The translations under genes were made by a program, and so were the position numbers. Positions 15,305 to 22,495 of a stretch of DNA of 38,519 bases are shown piece by piece. The stretch lies in the NCBI GenBank assembly GCA_019245115.1, contig JAFARZ010000367.1, positions 1 to 38,519 of the forward strand, given 5' to 3'. Under the pieces are notes generated by a model, which worked only from the letters and a program-made list of their open reading frames with translations, ran no database searches and was not told where the DNA came from. The stretch is from Streptosporangiaceae bacterium (GTDB taxonomy: Bacteria > Actinomycetota > Actinomycetes > Streptosporangiales > Streptosporangiaceae). Every line of letters begins with the position of its first letter. The first letter of the stretch is position 1.

Positions 15305-15315
15305 GTAAGCAGGAG

Positions 15316-15618
15316 TCAGCTAGCGACCAGTTCGTCGATGGACTGGCGCTCGTATTCGTCGCGAGCCCGCTCGAGCAGCTCGCGCCATGACGTGACCTCG
15401 GGGCGGCGGCGGAGCAGCGCACGGCGCTCCCGCTCGGTCATCCCGCCCCAGACACCGAACTCGATGCCGTTGTCGAGCGCGTCCGCAAGGCACTCGGTAC
15501 GCACCGGGCATCCCCGGCAGATGAGCTTGGCGCGGTTCTGCGCTGCGCCCTGAACGAACAGCTCGTCAGGGTCGGTTCCCTTGCATGCGGCGCGTGTGGT
15601 CCAGTCAGTGATCCACAT
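15316..15618 (-). CDS. wblA: WhiB-family iron-sulphur regulator (WblA/WhiB4 type)
   Basis: A 100-residue WhiB-like protein. Four Cys ligands for a [4Fe-4S] cluster are present (AACKG, then ICRGCPVRTEC), followed by the GVWGG turn and a basic C-terminal segment (ERRALLRRR) for DNA contact. Gene order (ArsA-like pair, this gene, class A PBP) identifies it as the orthologue of Streptomyces wblA and mycobacterial whiB4, which affect development, antibiotic production and redox response. ATG at 15618 is chosen because AGGAG lies before it at good distance; the open frame upstream is unlike the family. It is convergent with the ATPase operon and divergent from the PBP gene. Confidence 0.93.
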   Translation of the reverse strand: MWITDWTTRAACKGTDPDELFVQGAAQNRAKLICRGCPVRTECLADALDNGIEFGVWGGMTERERRALLRRRPEVTSWRELLERARDEYERQSIDELVAS

Positions 15619-16040
15619 GTGCCCAACTCCTCTTGATCGTCGGTGCACGCTCTGTCTGCCCAGCTCTCTCCGTTGAACCAACTCGGCAGGCGAACGTGCG
15701 ACGGTCGTCTCGAATGGGTAGCGATCCCGGGGCGAGCGCGTGCGGCCGTGCCGCCACGGTTATCTGTTCGTGATCCAGCAACTTACGGAACCCCGGCCGG
15801 GATGCCAAGACCCCGGGGTGGCCATTTCCCAAATAGTTCCGATGGGCTATATGGAAACCTGTGGATAGTCACACTCCGAGAGTAAGCGCAGGCTAGTAGT
15901 TACTGATGTGACACTGGGTGATACTGTAGCCGACCGCTCGGCCGATTCGCGACAAGAGTACCGGTTTATTCATGGCCAGGTTTGCATGCGTCGCGCCGGC
16001 GGGCCCTAGTCACTTGTAAGGCCGGCGTACCCTAAGTCGC
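15619..16040. other. Divergent wblA-PBP regulatory region
   Basis: These 422 bp carry no gene. They must hold promoters for wblA (leftward) and the PBP (rightward). A TACCCT at 16028-16033 sits seven bases before the PBP GTG and could be a leaderless -10. A TGTGACACTGGGTGA stretch at 15907-15921 contains one Crp-type half-site only. Confidence 0.5.
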
Positions 16041-18602
16041 GTGCAGCGAGGAGAAACCTTCCTGTCAAGGACGGGTGTAGTCGGACGTCTGATTACCTTT
16101 TCAGCCGTCGGCGGCGTGCTGGCCGCGGCCATGGTAGTCCCCATAGTGGCCGCCACGGGCATCCTGGTCCGTAACACGGCGGACAAGTTCACCACGTTGT
16201 CGCTGCCGACCTCCGGGCTGCCGCAGCGATCCGAGATCCTGGACCGTTACGGCCACCTGCTGGCTTATGTGTACGGCGTGGACATGCCGTATTACACGAC
16301 CGCCAACACTGCTCAGGCGGTCAAAGTCGATGGCCTGAACCGGCAGCCCGTGAGCTACAGCCAGATGAGCCAGAACGTGATCAACGCCATAGTGGGCATC
16401 GAGGATGACCGGTACTGGCAGCACGGCGCCATCGACCTGAAGGGCACGGTCCGGGCCGCGTTGAACGACCTCCAGCACAAGGCGGTTCAGGGCGGCTCGA
16501 CGATCGCCCAGCAGTACGTGAAGGGCGTGCTGATCCTTCAGGCGGTGCAGGCCGGCAACAACACGGCCGTGCTGCAGGCCCAGGCGGACACCCTCAGCCG
16601 CAAGCTGAACGAACTGCGGACGGCGGTCGCGATCGAGCACCAGCTCTCCAAGCAGGATATTCTGGCCGGATATCTGAACGACGCGTACTTCGGCAGCTTG
16701 GCCTGGGGGATCGAGGCCGCGGCCGAAACGTACTTCGGCACGACAGCGGCGAAGCTGACCCTGACCCAGGCCGCCATGCTGGCCGGCATCGTGGAGAACC
16801 CGAGCAAGTACGATCCGATCGTCAACCCGTCCATGGCGCTGGAACGCCGCAACACGGTGTTGGCCAGGATGGCGGCGACCAACAACGGGATCACTGCCGC
16901 CCAGGCCACGGCGGCGGAGAAGGCGCCGCTCGGATTGAACGTCGCGCCGGTCCAGAGTGGCTGCGAGGCCAACACGGTTGGATCAGGAGCCGGCTTCTTC
17001 TGCGAGTACGTGGAGGAGGTGTTCCTGCACGACTCCGCCTACGGTGCGACGCCACAGGACCGCGCCAGGCTACTGGCCACCGGCGGACTGCAGATCTACA
17101 CCACCCTCGACCCGAAGGACCAGTCGGCGGCGAACAACGCGGTCAACTACGTGATGCCTTACCACAACGGCTCTTACAACCCAGGTAACAACGCGGACAC
17201 AGAGGCTGTGATCCAGCCCGGCACGGGCGAGATCCGGGCCCTCGCCGAGGACCGTCCCTATGGCACCGGCCCCGGTCAAACCGAGATCGACTACGCCGTG
17301 AACACGGCCTACGGTGGCGGCAGCGGCGTGCAGACGGGTTCCTCGTCCAAGCTGTTCACCTTGGTGACCGCGCTGGAGCAGGGCACGCCGTTCGGGTTCC
17401 AGCTGACCGTGCCCGGCAACACGACAGTCAACGGTTTCACCAACTGCGAGGGAGCTCCGGCCGGCAACAACGGCGGATTCCCGGTGAGCAACGCCGAAGG
17501 ACCGGGCACGTCCACTCAATCGCTGTATACCGGCACCACCAACTCGATTAACGTGTTTTACGGCGAGCTGGAGCAGAAGGTCGGCTTGTGCAACGTGGTC
17601 CATACCGCGGTCAAACTGGGCATGACCCGCGCAGACGGTACATCATTGCTGAGCAAAGATCCTGCCCTCGGCAAGGATGGTCTATCCGCGGACAACTATC
17701 CCACGTTCACCCTGGGCGCGGTGAACGTGTCCCCGCTGTCCATGGCGGCCGCATACGCGACAATGGCGGCTCGCGGCAGGTACTGCGCGCCGGTCGCTGT
17801 CGACAAGATCGCCACCGACACCGGCGGCTCACTCTCGGTGCCGTCGGCGGACTGCCACCAGGCGATCTCCTCCGATGTCGCGGACGCGGTCAACTACATC
17901 CTCCAGGGCGTGCTGACCTCGGGTACCGCGGCGCTCGGCGCCGGCCCCGGGCCCCTGGACCGCCCCTCGGCTGGCAAGACGGGCACGTCCAATGACGCCA
18001 ACGGTTTCGGCGCTCCCTACGCCGCCTTCGCGGGCTACACGCCAACCCTGACCAGCTTCACGTCGGTCGCCTATATGGACAATCCGTTCGAGACCTCGCC
18101 CCACTATCACCTGATGGGCTACCAGAACGCCTACTTCCGGGCCGAGGACGGGTCGCTACAGACCTGCGGTGGAGAGATGTTCGGTGCCTGCGCGCCCGCG
18201 TTCACCTGGCACATGACCTTCGACCACGCGAACCTCGGACCGGCCACGAACTTCGTCCCGGTTCCCGCGGACAGCCCCTTCAACAGCCAGGGCGATGGCC
18301 AGACCGTGAAGCAGCCCTGCAAGCCCAGCAAGAAGAACAACGACTGCACCGGAAACAATGGCGGCGGCAACGGGGGCGGCGGCAATGGCGGGGGTGGCAA
18401 CGGGGGCGGAGGCGGGGGTAACGGGGGCGGGGGTAACGGGGGCGGGGGTGGTAACGGCGGAGGCGGTAACGGCGGAGGCGGGCCGGGCGGTTTCGGCGGC
18501 AACAACGCCGTGCCGGGTCTCCTGCCTGCTACCGCACCCGCTGTGAAGCCCACCGCGGCCGGGACCCGGCGCACCAGCACCACCGCCGGGCGTCGCGGGT
18601 AA
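16041..18602 (+). CDS. ponA2: Class A penicillin-binding protein (PonA2-like transglycosylase/transpeptidase)
   Basis: A bifunctional peptidoglycan synthase anchored by one N-terminal span (LITFSAVGGVLAAAMVVPIVAATGI). The glycosyltransferase domain has the catalytic Glu121 in GIEDDRYWQHGAID, then QGGSTIAQQYVKG and GYLNDAYFGSLAWGIEAAAETYFG. The transpeptidase domain has the nucleophile in SSSK (Ser434-Lys437), S502-I-N and K646-T-G. The tail (about residues 772-820) is a GGGGN low-complexity repeat followed by a Thr/Arg-rich end, where PonA2 proteins of mycobacteria carry a PASTA domain; none is seen here. GTG at 16041 seems leaderless; a GAGGAG eight bases before an in-frame CTG at 16062 allows a non-standard alternative. 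The last ~74 bp overlap the convergent YqeY gene. Confidence 0.92.
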   Translation: MQRGETFLSRTGVVGRLITFSAVGGVLAAAMVVPIVAATGILVRNTADKFTTLSLPTSGLPQRSEILDRYGHLLAYVYGVDMPYYTTANTAQAVKVDGLNRQPVSYSQMSQNVINAIVGIEDDRYWQHGAIDLKGTVRAALNDLQHKAVQGGSTIAQQYVKGVLILQAVQAGNNTAVLQAQADTLSRKLNELRTAVAIEHQLSKQDILAGYLNDAYFGSLAWGIEAAAETYFGTTAAKLTLTQAAMLAGIVENPSKYDPIVNPSMALERRNTVLARMAATNNGITAAQATAAEKAPLGLNVAPVQSGCEANTVGSGAGFFCEYVEEVFLHDSAYGATPQDRARLLATGGLQIYTTLDPKDQSAANNAVNYVMPYHNGSYNPGNNADTEAVIQPGTGEIRALAEDRPYGTGPGQTEIDYAVNTAYGGGSGVQTGSSSKLFTLVTALEQGTPFGFQLTVPGNTTVNGFTNCEGAPAGNNGGFPVSNAEGPGTSTQSLYTGTTNSINVFYGELEQKVGLCNVVHTAVKLGMTRADGTSLLSKDPALGKDGLSADNYPTFTLGAVNVSPLSMAAAYATMAARGRYCAPVAVDKIATDTGGSLSVPSADCHQAISSDVADAVNYILQGVLTSGTAALGAGPGPLDRPSAGKTGTSNDANGFGAPYAAFAGYTPTLTSFTSVAYMDNPFETSPHYHLMGYQNAYFRAEDGSLQTCGGEMFGACAPAFTWHMTFDHANLGPATNFVPVPADSPFNSQGDGQTVKQPCKPSKKNNDCTGNNGGGNGGGGNGGGGNGGGGGGNGGGGNGGGGGNGGGGNGGGGPGGFGGNNAVPGLLPATAPAVKPTAAGTRRTSTTAGRRG
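18358..18490 (+). repeat. Gly-Asn-coding tandem repeat in the PBP tail
   Basis: Degenerate GGGGGCGGNGGNAAC units encode (Gly)3-6-Asn repeats. Unit lengths vary in multiples of three, which suggests slippage kept in frame. Confidence 0.85.
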
Positions 18603-19077
18603 CCGGCTGAGTCGCCGGTAACTGGCTGGAAAGCTGGCGGCGTACCTCGGCCGCCACCCGGGCACCGTCGGCCCGGCCCGCCACGCGGGGCGTCACCGCC
18701 TTCATGACCGGGCCGATGCCACCGGGACCGGCCGCCCCGGTCTCCGCGATCGCGGCGGATACCAACGTGGTCAGTTCGTCGTCGGAAAGCTGGGCGGGTA
18801 GGTATCCGGCCAGCACGTCGCCCTCGGCGCGCTCGGCCGCGGCCTGGTCGGTGCGCCCGGCCACGCTGAAGGCATCCGCCGCTTCCCGGCGCTTCTTGGC
18901 CTCCCGGGTCAGCACACGGACGATCTCGTCATCGGTCAGATCGCGGGCCGAGGCGCCTGAGACCTCTTCGTTGGTGATCGACGTCAGCGCCATCCGCAGC
19001 GTGCGCATCCGCACCTGGTCACGCGACCGCATCGCGTCATTCAGGTCCGCGCGCAGCCGGTCCTTGAGTTCTGCCAC
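18529..19077 (-). CDS. GatB/YqeY domain protein (Rv3688c-like)
   Basis: Stand-alone YqeY proteins resemble the tRNA-binding tail domain of GatB and have no settled function. The family core spans MAELKDRLRADLNDAMRSRDQVRMRTLRM, EVLTREAKKRREAADAF-like helices and VMKAVTPRVAGRADGARVAAEVRRQL, about 155 residues. The remaining ~27 residues (from ATQPVTRDARR) are encoded antisense to the end of the PBP gene and are not family-like, so the stop may have been lost and replaced by one 74 bp into the convergent gene. It starts 50 bp from the divergent metallophosphoesterase gene, an arrangement also seen in mycobacteria. Confidence 0.9.
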   Translation of the reverse strand: MAELKDRLRADLNDAMRSRDQVRMRTLRMALTSITNEEVSGASARDLTDDEIVRVLTREAKKRREAADAFSVAGRTDQAAAERAEGDVLAGYLPAQLSDDELTTLVSAAIAETGAAGPGGIGPVMKAVTPRVAGRADGARVAAEVRRQLSSQLPATQPVTRDARRWCWCAGSRPRWASQRVR

Positions 19078-19127
19078 CAGGTCATCTTACGGACCTGCCA
19101 CTACGGCAGGCATGGCACCATGGGGAG

Positions 19128-20087
19128 GTGCGAACCAGAACTCTCATCGGCTTGACTGCCGCCGCGGGCGCGGCGGCCGGCGGCTACGCGGCATTGATCG
19201 AACGGAACTGGTTCGTCCTTCGCCGTTACGAAGTCCCCGTCCTGCCGTCCGGGGCGGCGCCGGTCCGCGTGCTGCACATCTCCGACACGCACTTCACGCC
19301 TCGCCGGGGAAAGATGATGTCCTGGATACGGACGCTCGACGCGCTCGATCCGCACCTGGTCGTGAACACGGGCGACAGCATCGCGCACCCCCAGGCCGTT
19401 CCGTCTTTCCTCAACGCGCTGGGCCCGCTGCTCGATCGTCCTGGCGTGTTCGTCCTGGGCTCGAACGATCTGTTTTCTCCCCGGCCACGGAACCCAGCGC
19501 GCTACCTCTACCGGAAGAACCACGGCAAGGATGAACGGGGAGCGCCGACCCTGCCCTGGGAGAAGCTGCGCGACGGGATGACCGAGGCCGGGTGGCTCGA
19601 CCTGGACAACCTGCGCGGACGGCTGCGAGCTGGCGGGCTTGATATCGCGCTGGCCGGCGTGCACGATTCGCACATCGCGCGAGACCGGTACGCCGATGTG
19701 GCCGGCCGCGCCGACCCGGCGGCCGACCTGCGGATCGGCGTCATGCACTCGCCCGAGCCCCGGCTGCTCGACCGGTTTGCCGCCGATGGCTACGACCTGC
19801 TGCTGGCCGGGCATACGCACGGCGGCCAGTTGTGCCTGCCCTGGTACGGGACTCTGGTCACGAACTGCGGCCTGGACCGGGGACTAGCCCGGGGCCTGCA
19901 CCGCTACCCCAAACCCGGTTACTCCGCCCCGGATGGCGGCGCCGGAGATGGGGTTGCGGCCGTGAGCGGGAACGATGACGGCCGCGTTTGGCTGCACGTA
20001 TCGGCCGGCCTCGGCACATCTCCATGGGCACCAGCCCGCTTCGCCTGCCGCCCCGAAGCCACCCTCCTGACCCTCACCCCCCGCTAA
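19128..20087 (+). CDS. Membrane-associated metallophosphoesterase (Rv3683-like)
   Basis: A 319-residue calcineurin-like phosphoesterase. A short N-terminal hydrophobic segment (LIGLTAAAGAAAGGYAAL) may anchor or export it. Metal-binding motifs are complete in order: ISDTHF (DxH), NTGDSI (GD), GSND (GNHD variant), VMHSPEP and GHTHGGQ. Family members cleave phosphodiesters or UDP-diacylglucosamine-like compounds; the substrate here is unknown. GTG at 19128 directly abuts a GGGGAG, too close for a normal ribosome binding site, so a short-leader or leaderless message is possible. It follows the PBP/YqeY pair as in mycobacteria. Confidence 0.88.
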   Translation: MRTRTLIGLTAAAGAAAGGYAALIERNWFVLRRYEVPVLPSGAAPVRVLHISDTHFTPRRGKMMSWIRTLDALDPHLVVNTGDSIAHPQAVPSFLNALGPLLDRPGVFVLGSNDLFSPRPRNPARYLYRKNHGKDERGAPTLPWEKLRDGMTEAGWLDLDNLRGRLRAGGLDIALAGVHDSHIARDRYADVAGRADPAADLRIGVMHSPEPRLLDRFAADGYDLLLAGHTHGGQLCLPWYGTLVTNCGLDRGLARGLHRYPKPGYSAPDGGAGDGVAAVSGNDDGRVWLHVSAGLGTSPWAPARFACRPEATLLTLTPR

Positions 20088-20109
20088 CCCCACCTAGCCC
20101 GGCGCCGCG

Positions 20110-20181
20110 CCTTCCCCGTCCGGCCACGCCCCACCTTCGCACCCACCTTCCCCGTCCGGCCCCGCCCCACCTTCGCACCCG
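20110..20181 (+). repeat. 36-bp tandem repeat, two units
   Basis: Units beginning CCTTCCCCGTCCGGCC at 20110 and 20146 differ at two positions and contain CCCCACCTTCGCACCC. No coding role is visible. Confidence 0.8.
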
Positions 20182-20222
20182 CCGAGCCGCCCGACATTTC
20201 CGGATATGTCCGGTGTCGCGTA

Positions 20223-20422
20223 GCTATTCAGGTAGCGTCAGCGACCCAAATTTGGATCCCTGTTCGGATGGATGTGGCAGCGACCCGGTTGTAACCGGGT
20301 CGCTGCCACATTCATCCGGGCGCGACCTGATGCAGGCGGGATAAGAATGGCGAGATGTTTACCTGGGCTCCCTGGACAGGACCTGCCGGGCTGGTACAAG
20401 CCCATGACGCTTGGTGAATAGC
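20223..20422 (+). mobile_element. 200-bp MITE-like element with TIRs and a 54-bp central palindrome, copy 2
   Basis: Same ends as copy 1 (GCTATTCA ... TGAATAGC) and exactly the same length. TA precedes the left end; the right flank is CA, so one target base has changed. The central palindrome at 20265-20318 differs from copy 1 by a C-to-G change in one arm matched by G-to-C in the other, and its loop-proximal ACCCGGTT/AACCGGGT is perfectly paired here. Both copies lie in gene-free DNA. Confidence 0.8.
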
Positions 20423-20733
20423 CAGTGCCCTCTCCAGACGCCGTGCGGCGTGTCAATGGCGCCACACTTGGCACAGGAGTCTCGCTCCGCACCTATTTAA
20501 AGAGCAGCTTCAGTGCCTCGCTAACGCTACAGCTGTTCGTGTGGCGAAGCGCCCCACAAACGCGACATTTCGCACTCAAACCGGCGTTCCACCACACAAA
20601 GACATGCGTAGCCTTACAGGTAGTCCTACAGGTCGCGGCGGCGGACGGCGGGGATGTGCCCGAGCGGTTCCATGTTTCCGCTAGACTGTCGGAGGTCCGT
20701 TTGGCACAGCTCGCTCTGCGGGTGTGCGGACGG

Positions 20734-20807
20734 CGGGGTGTAGCGCAGCTTGGCAGCGCGCTTCGTTCGGGACGAAGAGGCCGCCGGTTCAAATCCGGCC
20801 ACCCCGA
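20734..20807 (+). tRNA. tRNA-Pro (CGG)
   Basis: Acceptor stem CGGGGTG/CACCCCG, D-arm AGCGCAGCTTGGCAGCGCG, anticodon stem CTTCG/CGAAG around TTCGGGA (anticodon CGG), and T-arm CCGGTTCAAATCCGG are all present. CCA is not encoded. The 40-bp gap to the next start codon has no terminator. Confidence 0.95.
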
Positions 20808-20846
20808 CCCAGCCAGTCTTCGCGTTCCGACGTGAGACGAGGTCTC

Positions 20847-21251
20847 ATGTTCCGCCGTATCGCAACCGTAGCGGGTGCCGCCGTAGTCAGTGGTGCCATG
20901 ATCGCGCTGACTACGCTGCCCGCCGTCGCGGCGCCCGACAACGTGCACACGTTCGCGATTCCCGGTGTCCACGGCATCAGCGCGTGGGGCAACTACCTCC
21001 GCACGGGACCGACAGTACGGATCACTGTGTGCGTCAAGGACACGGCTCACGACGTCTACGGTGGCGCGGCTGCTGGCGTGGCGTACGACGCCAGGCACCA
21101 TCAGGCGGTGACGGCGATCACCATCGGCTACGGGCACACCGGCTGCCAGACGATGACCAGTAGATACACCGCTCATCTCGTCGTCGACACCCTCTCCGGA
21201 TGGCGCGACGGCAAGGTGCGGCAAGCCGGCCCCGCCAGGCAGGTGTACTGA
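20847..21251 (+). CDS. Small secreted protein, paralogue 1 of 3
   Basis: A 134-residue product with a Sec signal peptide (MFRRIATVAGAAVVSGAMIALTTLPAVAAP, AxA site). The mature ~105 residues have the pattern shared by all three neighbours: HTFAIPGVHGISAWGNY, ITVCVKDT, a Gly/Ala-rich centre, a second Cys (GCQTMTSRYTAHLVV) and a final VY. The two conserved Cys suggest one disulphide in a small beta-rich domain. No family is recognised. ATG at 20847 is chosen because the signal peptide starts there; upstream the frame runs into tRNA-Pro. The gene starts 40 bp after tRNA-Pro with no terminator and with a GAGAC/GTCTC hairpin over its ribosome binding site. Confidence 0.8.
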   Translation: MFRRIATVAGAAVVSGAMIALTTLPAVAAPDNVHTFAIPGVHGISAWGNYLRTGPTVRITVCVKDTAHDVYGGAAAGVAYDARHHQAVTAITIGYGHTGCQTMTSRYTAHLVVDTLSGWRDGKVRQAGPARQVY

Positions 21252-21439
21252 GCGCCGCCAACCAGACCCCATCCAGCGGGCGGGCCCGACGGTGATTTTC
21301 CCAAAATGTTAACGAAAGGCGGTAAACCATCCCGGCTTTACCAAACCTGAAGGCTGATGAGCGGCGAAAACGCCACAATCCACAGGCGCGCCTTGTTACG
21401 CTTTGGCCCTCTATTTACCAACGGAGGGATAGGACTTCA

Positions 21440-21871
21440 ATGCTGCGTCGGATTTCCACCATTTTGGCGTCTATGGCCGTTCTTGCCCTTTGCGCGCTGC
21501 CCGCGTCGGCGTCCACTGCGTCCACCTCGGCCGCCCACGCCGCTACGCACAACTTCACGGTGCCCACGATCAAGCACCACAATGTGGTCACCGCGTGGGG
21601 CAAGTACACGAAGATCAACTCGGCTCGCGTGAGGGTACAGATCTGCGTCAAGCAGACCGGACCTGCGTTCGCGGTGGGAGCGATCGCCGTGGTGTCGAAG
21701 GCCAACGGCAGCAGCAAGAACATCGCGGCGGTCATCATTCAGGGCCACCGCGGCAGCGAAGCGTGCGGCGTGATGACGTTCATCTTCTACACGGCTCACC
21801 TGAAGGTGCACACCTTCATCGGCCAGGGTGGCAAGATCATCGCTACCGGAGCGGTCAAGAAGATCTACTAA
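21440..21871 (+). CDS. Small secreted protein, paralogue 2 of 3
   Basis: A 143-residue exported protein, ATG preceded by GGAGGG at good distance. Signal peptide MLRRISTILASMAVLALCALPASAS. The mature part follows the shared pattern: HNFTVPTIKHHNVVTAWGKY, VQICVKQT, second Cys in EACGVMTFIFYTAHLKV, ending IY. It is more basic (many Lys) than paralogue 1, and the conserved PG-GISAWG is changed to VVTAWG. A terminator-like hairpin follows, so it probably has its own transcript. Function unknown. Confidence 0.8.
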   Translation: MLRRISTILASMAVLALCALPASASTASTSAAHAATHNFTVPTIKHHNVVTAWGKYTKINSARVRVQICVKQTGPAFAVGAIAVVSKANGSSKNIAAVIIQGHRGSEACGVMTFIFYTAHLKVHTFIGQGGKIIATGAVKKIY

Positions 21872-21918
21872 CCCCCCGCAAGCTGAGCCAGACCTGACTC
21901 GCTGAGACCGCAATCCGC

Positions 21919-21959
21919 TGGGCTCTTCCGGCTGGGCCATGTGCCCCCGGGAGAGCCCA
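21919..21959 (+). terminator. Terminator after paralogue 2
   Basis: A 13-bp stem (TGGGCTCTTCCGG with CCGGGAGAGCCCA, one wobble) 48 bp after the stop. Confidence 0.7.
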
Positions 21960-22060
21960 TCGGCGTTTTGGGAAACTTGTGAACAATTAGCTCGTTGCGG
22001 CGTCCACGATGCTAGCGTTCCGTCTCGCCCGATGATGAGCTAACCGAAACGGGGTTCCCC

Positions 22061-22471
22061 ATGTTCCGTGTGCTGTCCGTTGCTGCCTCCGCTATCGCCT
22101 TGCTGGGCATGACCGCACTGTCCGCGTCAGCCGCCCCCGCCAGCCATGTGAAGCCGAAGGTGCACAACTTCTCCATTCCTGGCACCACCGGGATCAGCGC
22201 CTGGGGCAACTACTCACGCTCGGGTAGCAGCGTCCATATCACGGTGTGCCTCAAGGAGACGTCACCGAAGGTGATTACGGCGGTCGCCGGCGGCACCGCG
22301 TTCGGCCAGAACCCCACCCACCACCAGAGTGTCGACGCGACCGTCATCGGGCGCGACAAGCAGGCGTGCCGCTCCATCACGACGAAGGACACGGCGGAAC
22401 TCTGGGTCAGCGCGATATCCAGCACCGCCGACGGCCACATGCACATTGGCAAAGTCAAGAGGGTCTACTGA
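22061..22471 (+). CDS. Small secreted protein, paralogue 3 of 3
   Basis: A 136-residue exported protein with signal peptide MFRVLSVAASAIALLGMTALSASAAP. The mature part has VHNFSIPGTTGISAWGNY, ITVCLKET, second Cys in QACRSITTKDTAELWV and a terminal VY, closest to paralogue 1. All three share spacing of the two Cys and an invariant AWG-Y, which identifies one family of tandem duplicates. Its stop lies within a hairpin shared with the convergent NuoF-like gene. No enzymatic motif is seen; binding, competition or morphogenesis roles are open. Confidence 0.8.
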   Translation: MFRVLSVAASAIALLGMTALSASAAPASHVKPKVHNFSIPGTTGISAWGNYSRSGSSVHITVCLKETSPKVITAVAGGTAFGQNPTHHQSVDATVIGRDKQACRSITTKDTAELWVSAISSTADGHMHIGKVKRVY

Positions 22472-22495
22472 CCGCCCGGGCTACCCGGCGGTCAG
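22468..22495. terminator. Bidirectional terminator containing both stop codons
   Basis: CTGACCGCC-GGG pairs with CCCGGCGGTCAG (one bulged C). Both the TGA of paralogue 3 and the TAG of the NuoF-like gene fall inside it. Confidence 0.7.

Larger units (their letters stand above)
20088..20733. other. Gene-free region with tandem repeat and 200-bp element
   Basis: Between the phosphoesterase stop and tRNA-Pro there is no credible gene; frames across it have no start signals. It holds a 36-bp tandem repeat (20110-20181) and a MITE-like element (20223-20422). From 20423 to 20733 I see nothing identifiable apart from the tRNA promoter that must lie close to 20734. Confidence 0.7.

Noticed and set aside
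20734..22471. Integrated genomic island at tRNA-Pro
   Set aside because: There is no integrase, and I see no repeat of the tRNA 3' end downstream, so simple tandem duplication explains the trio better.
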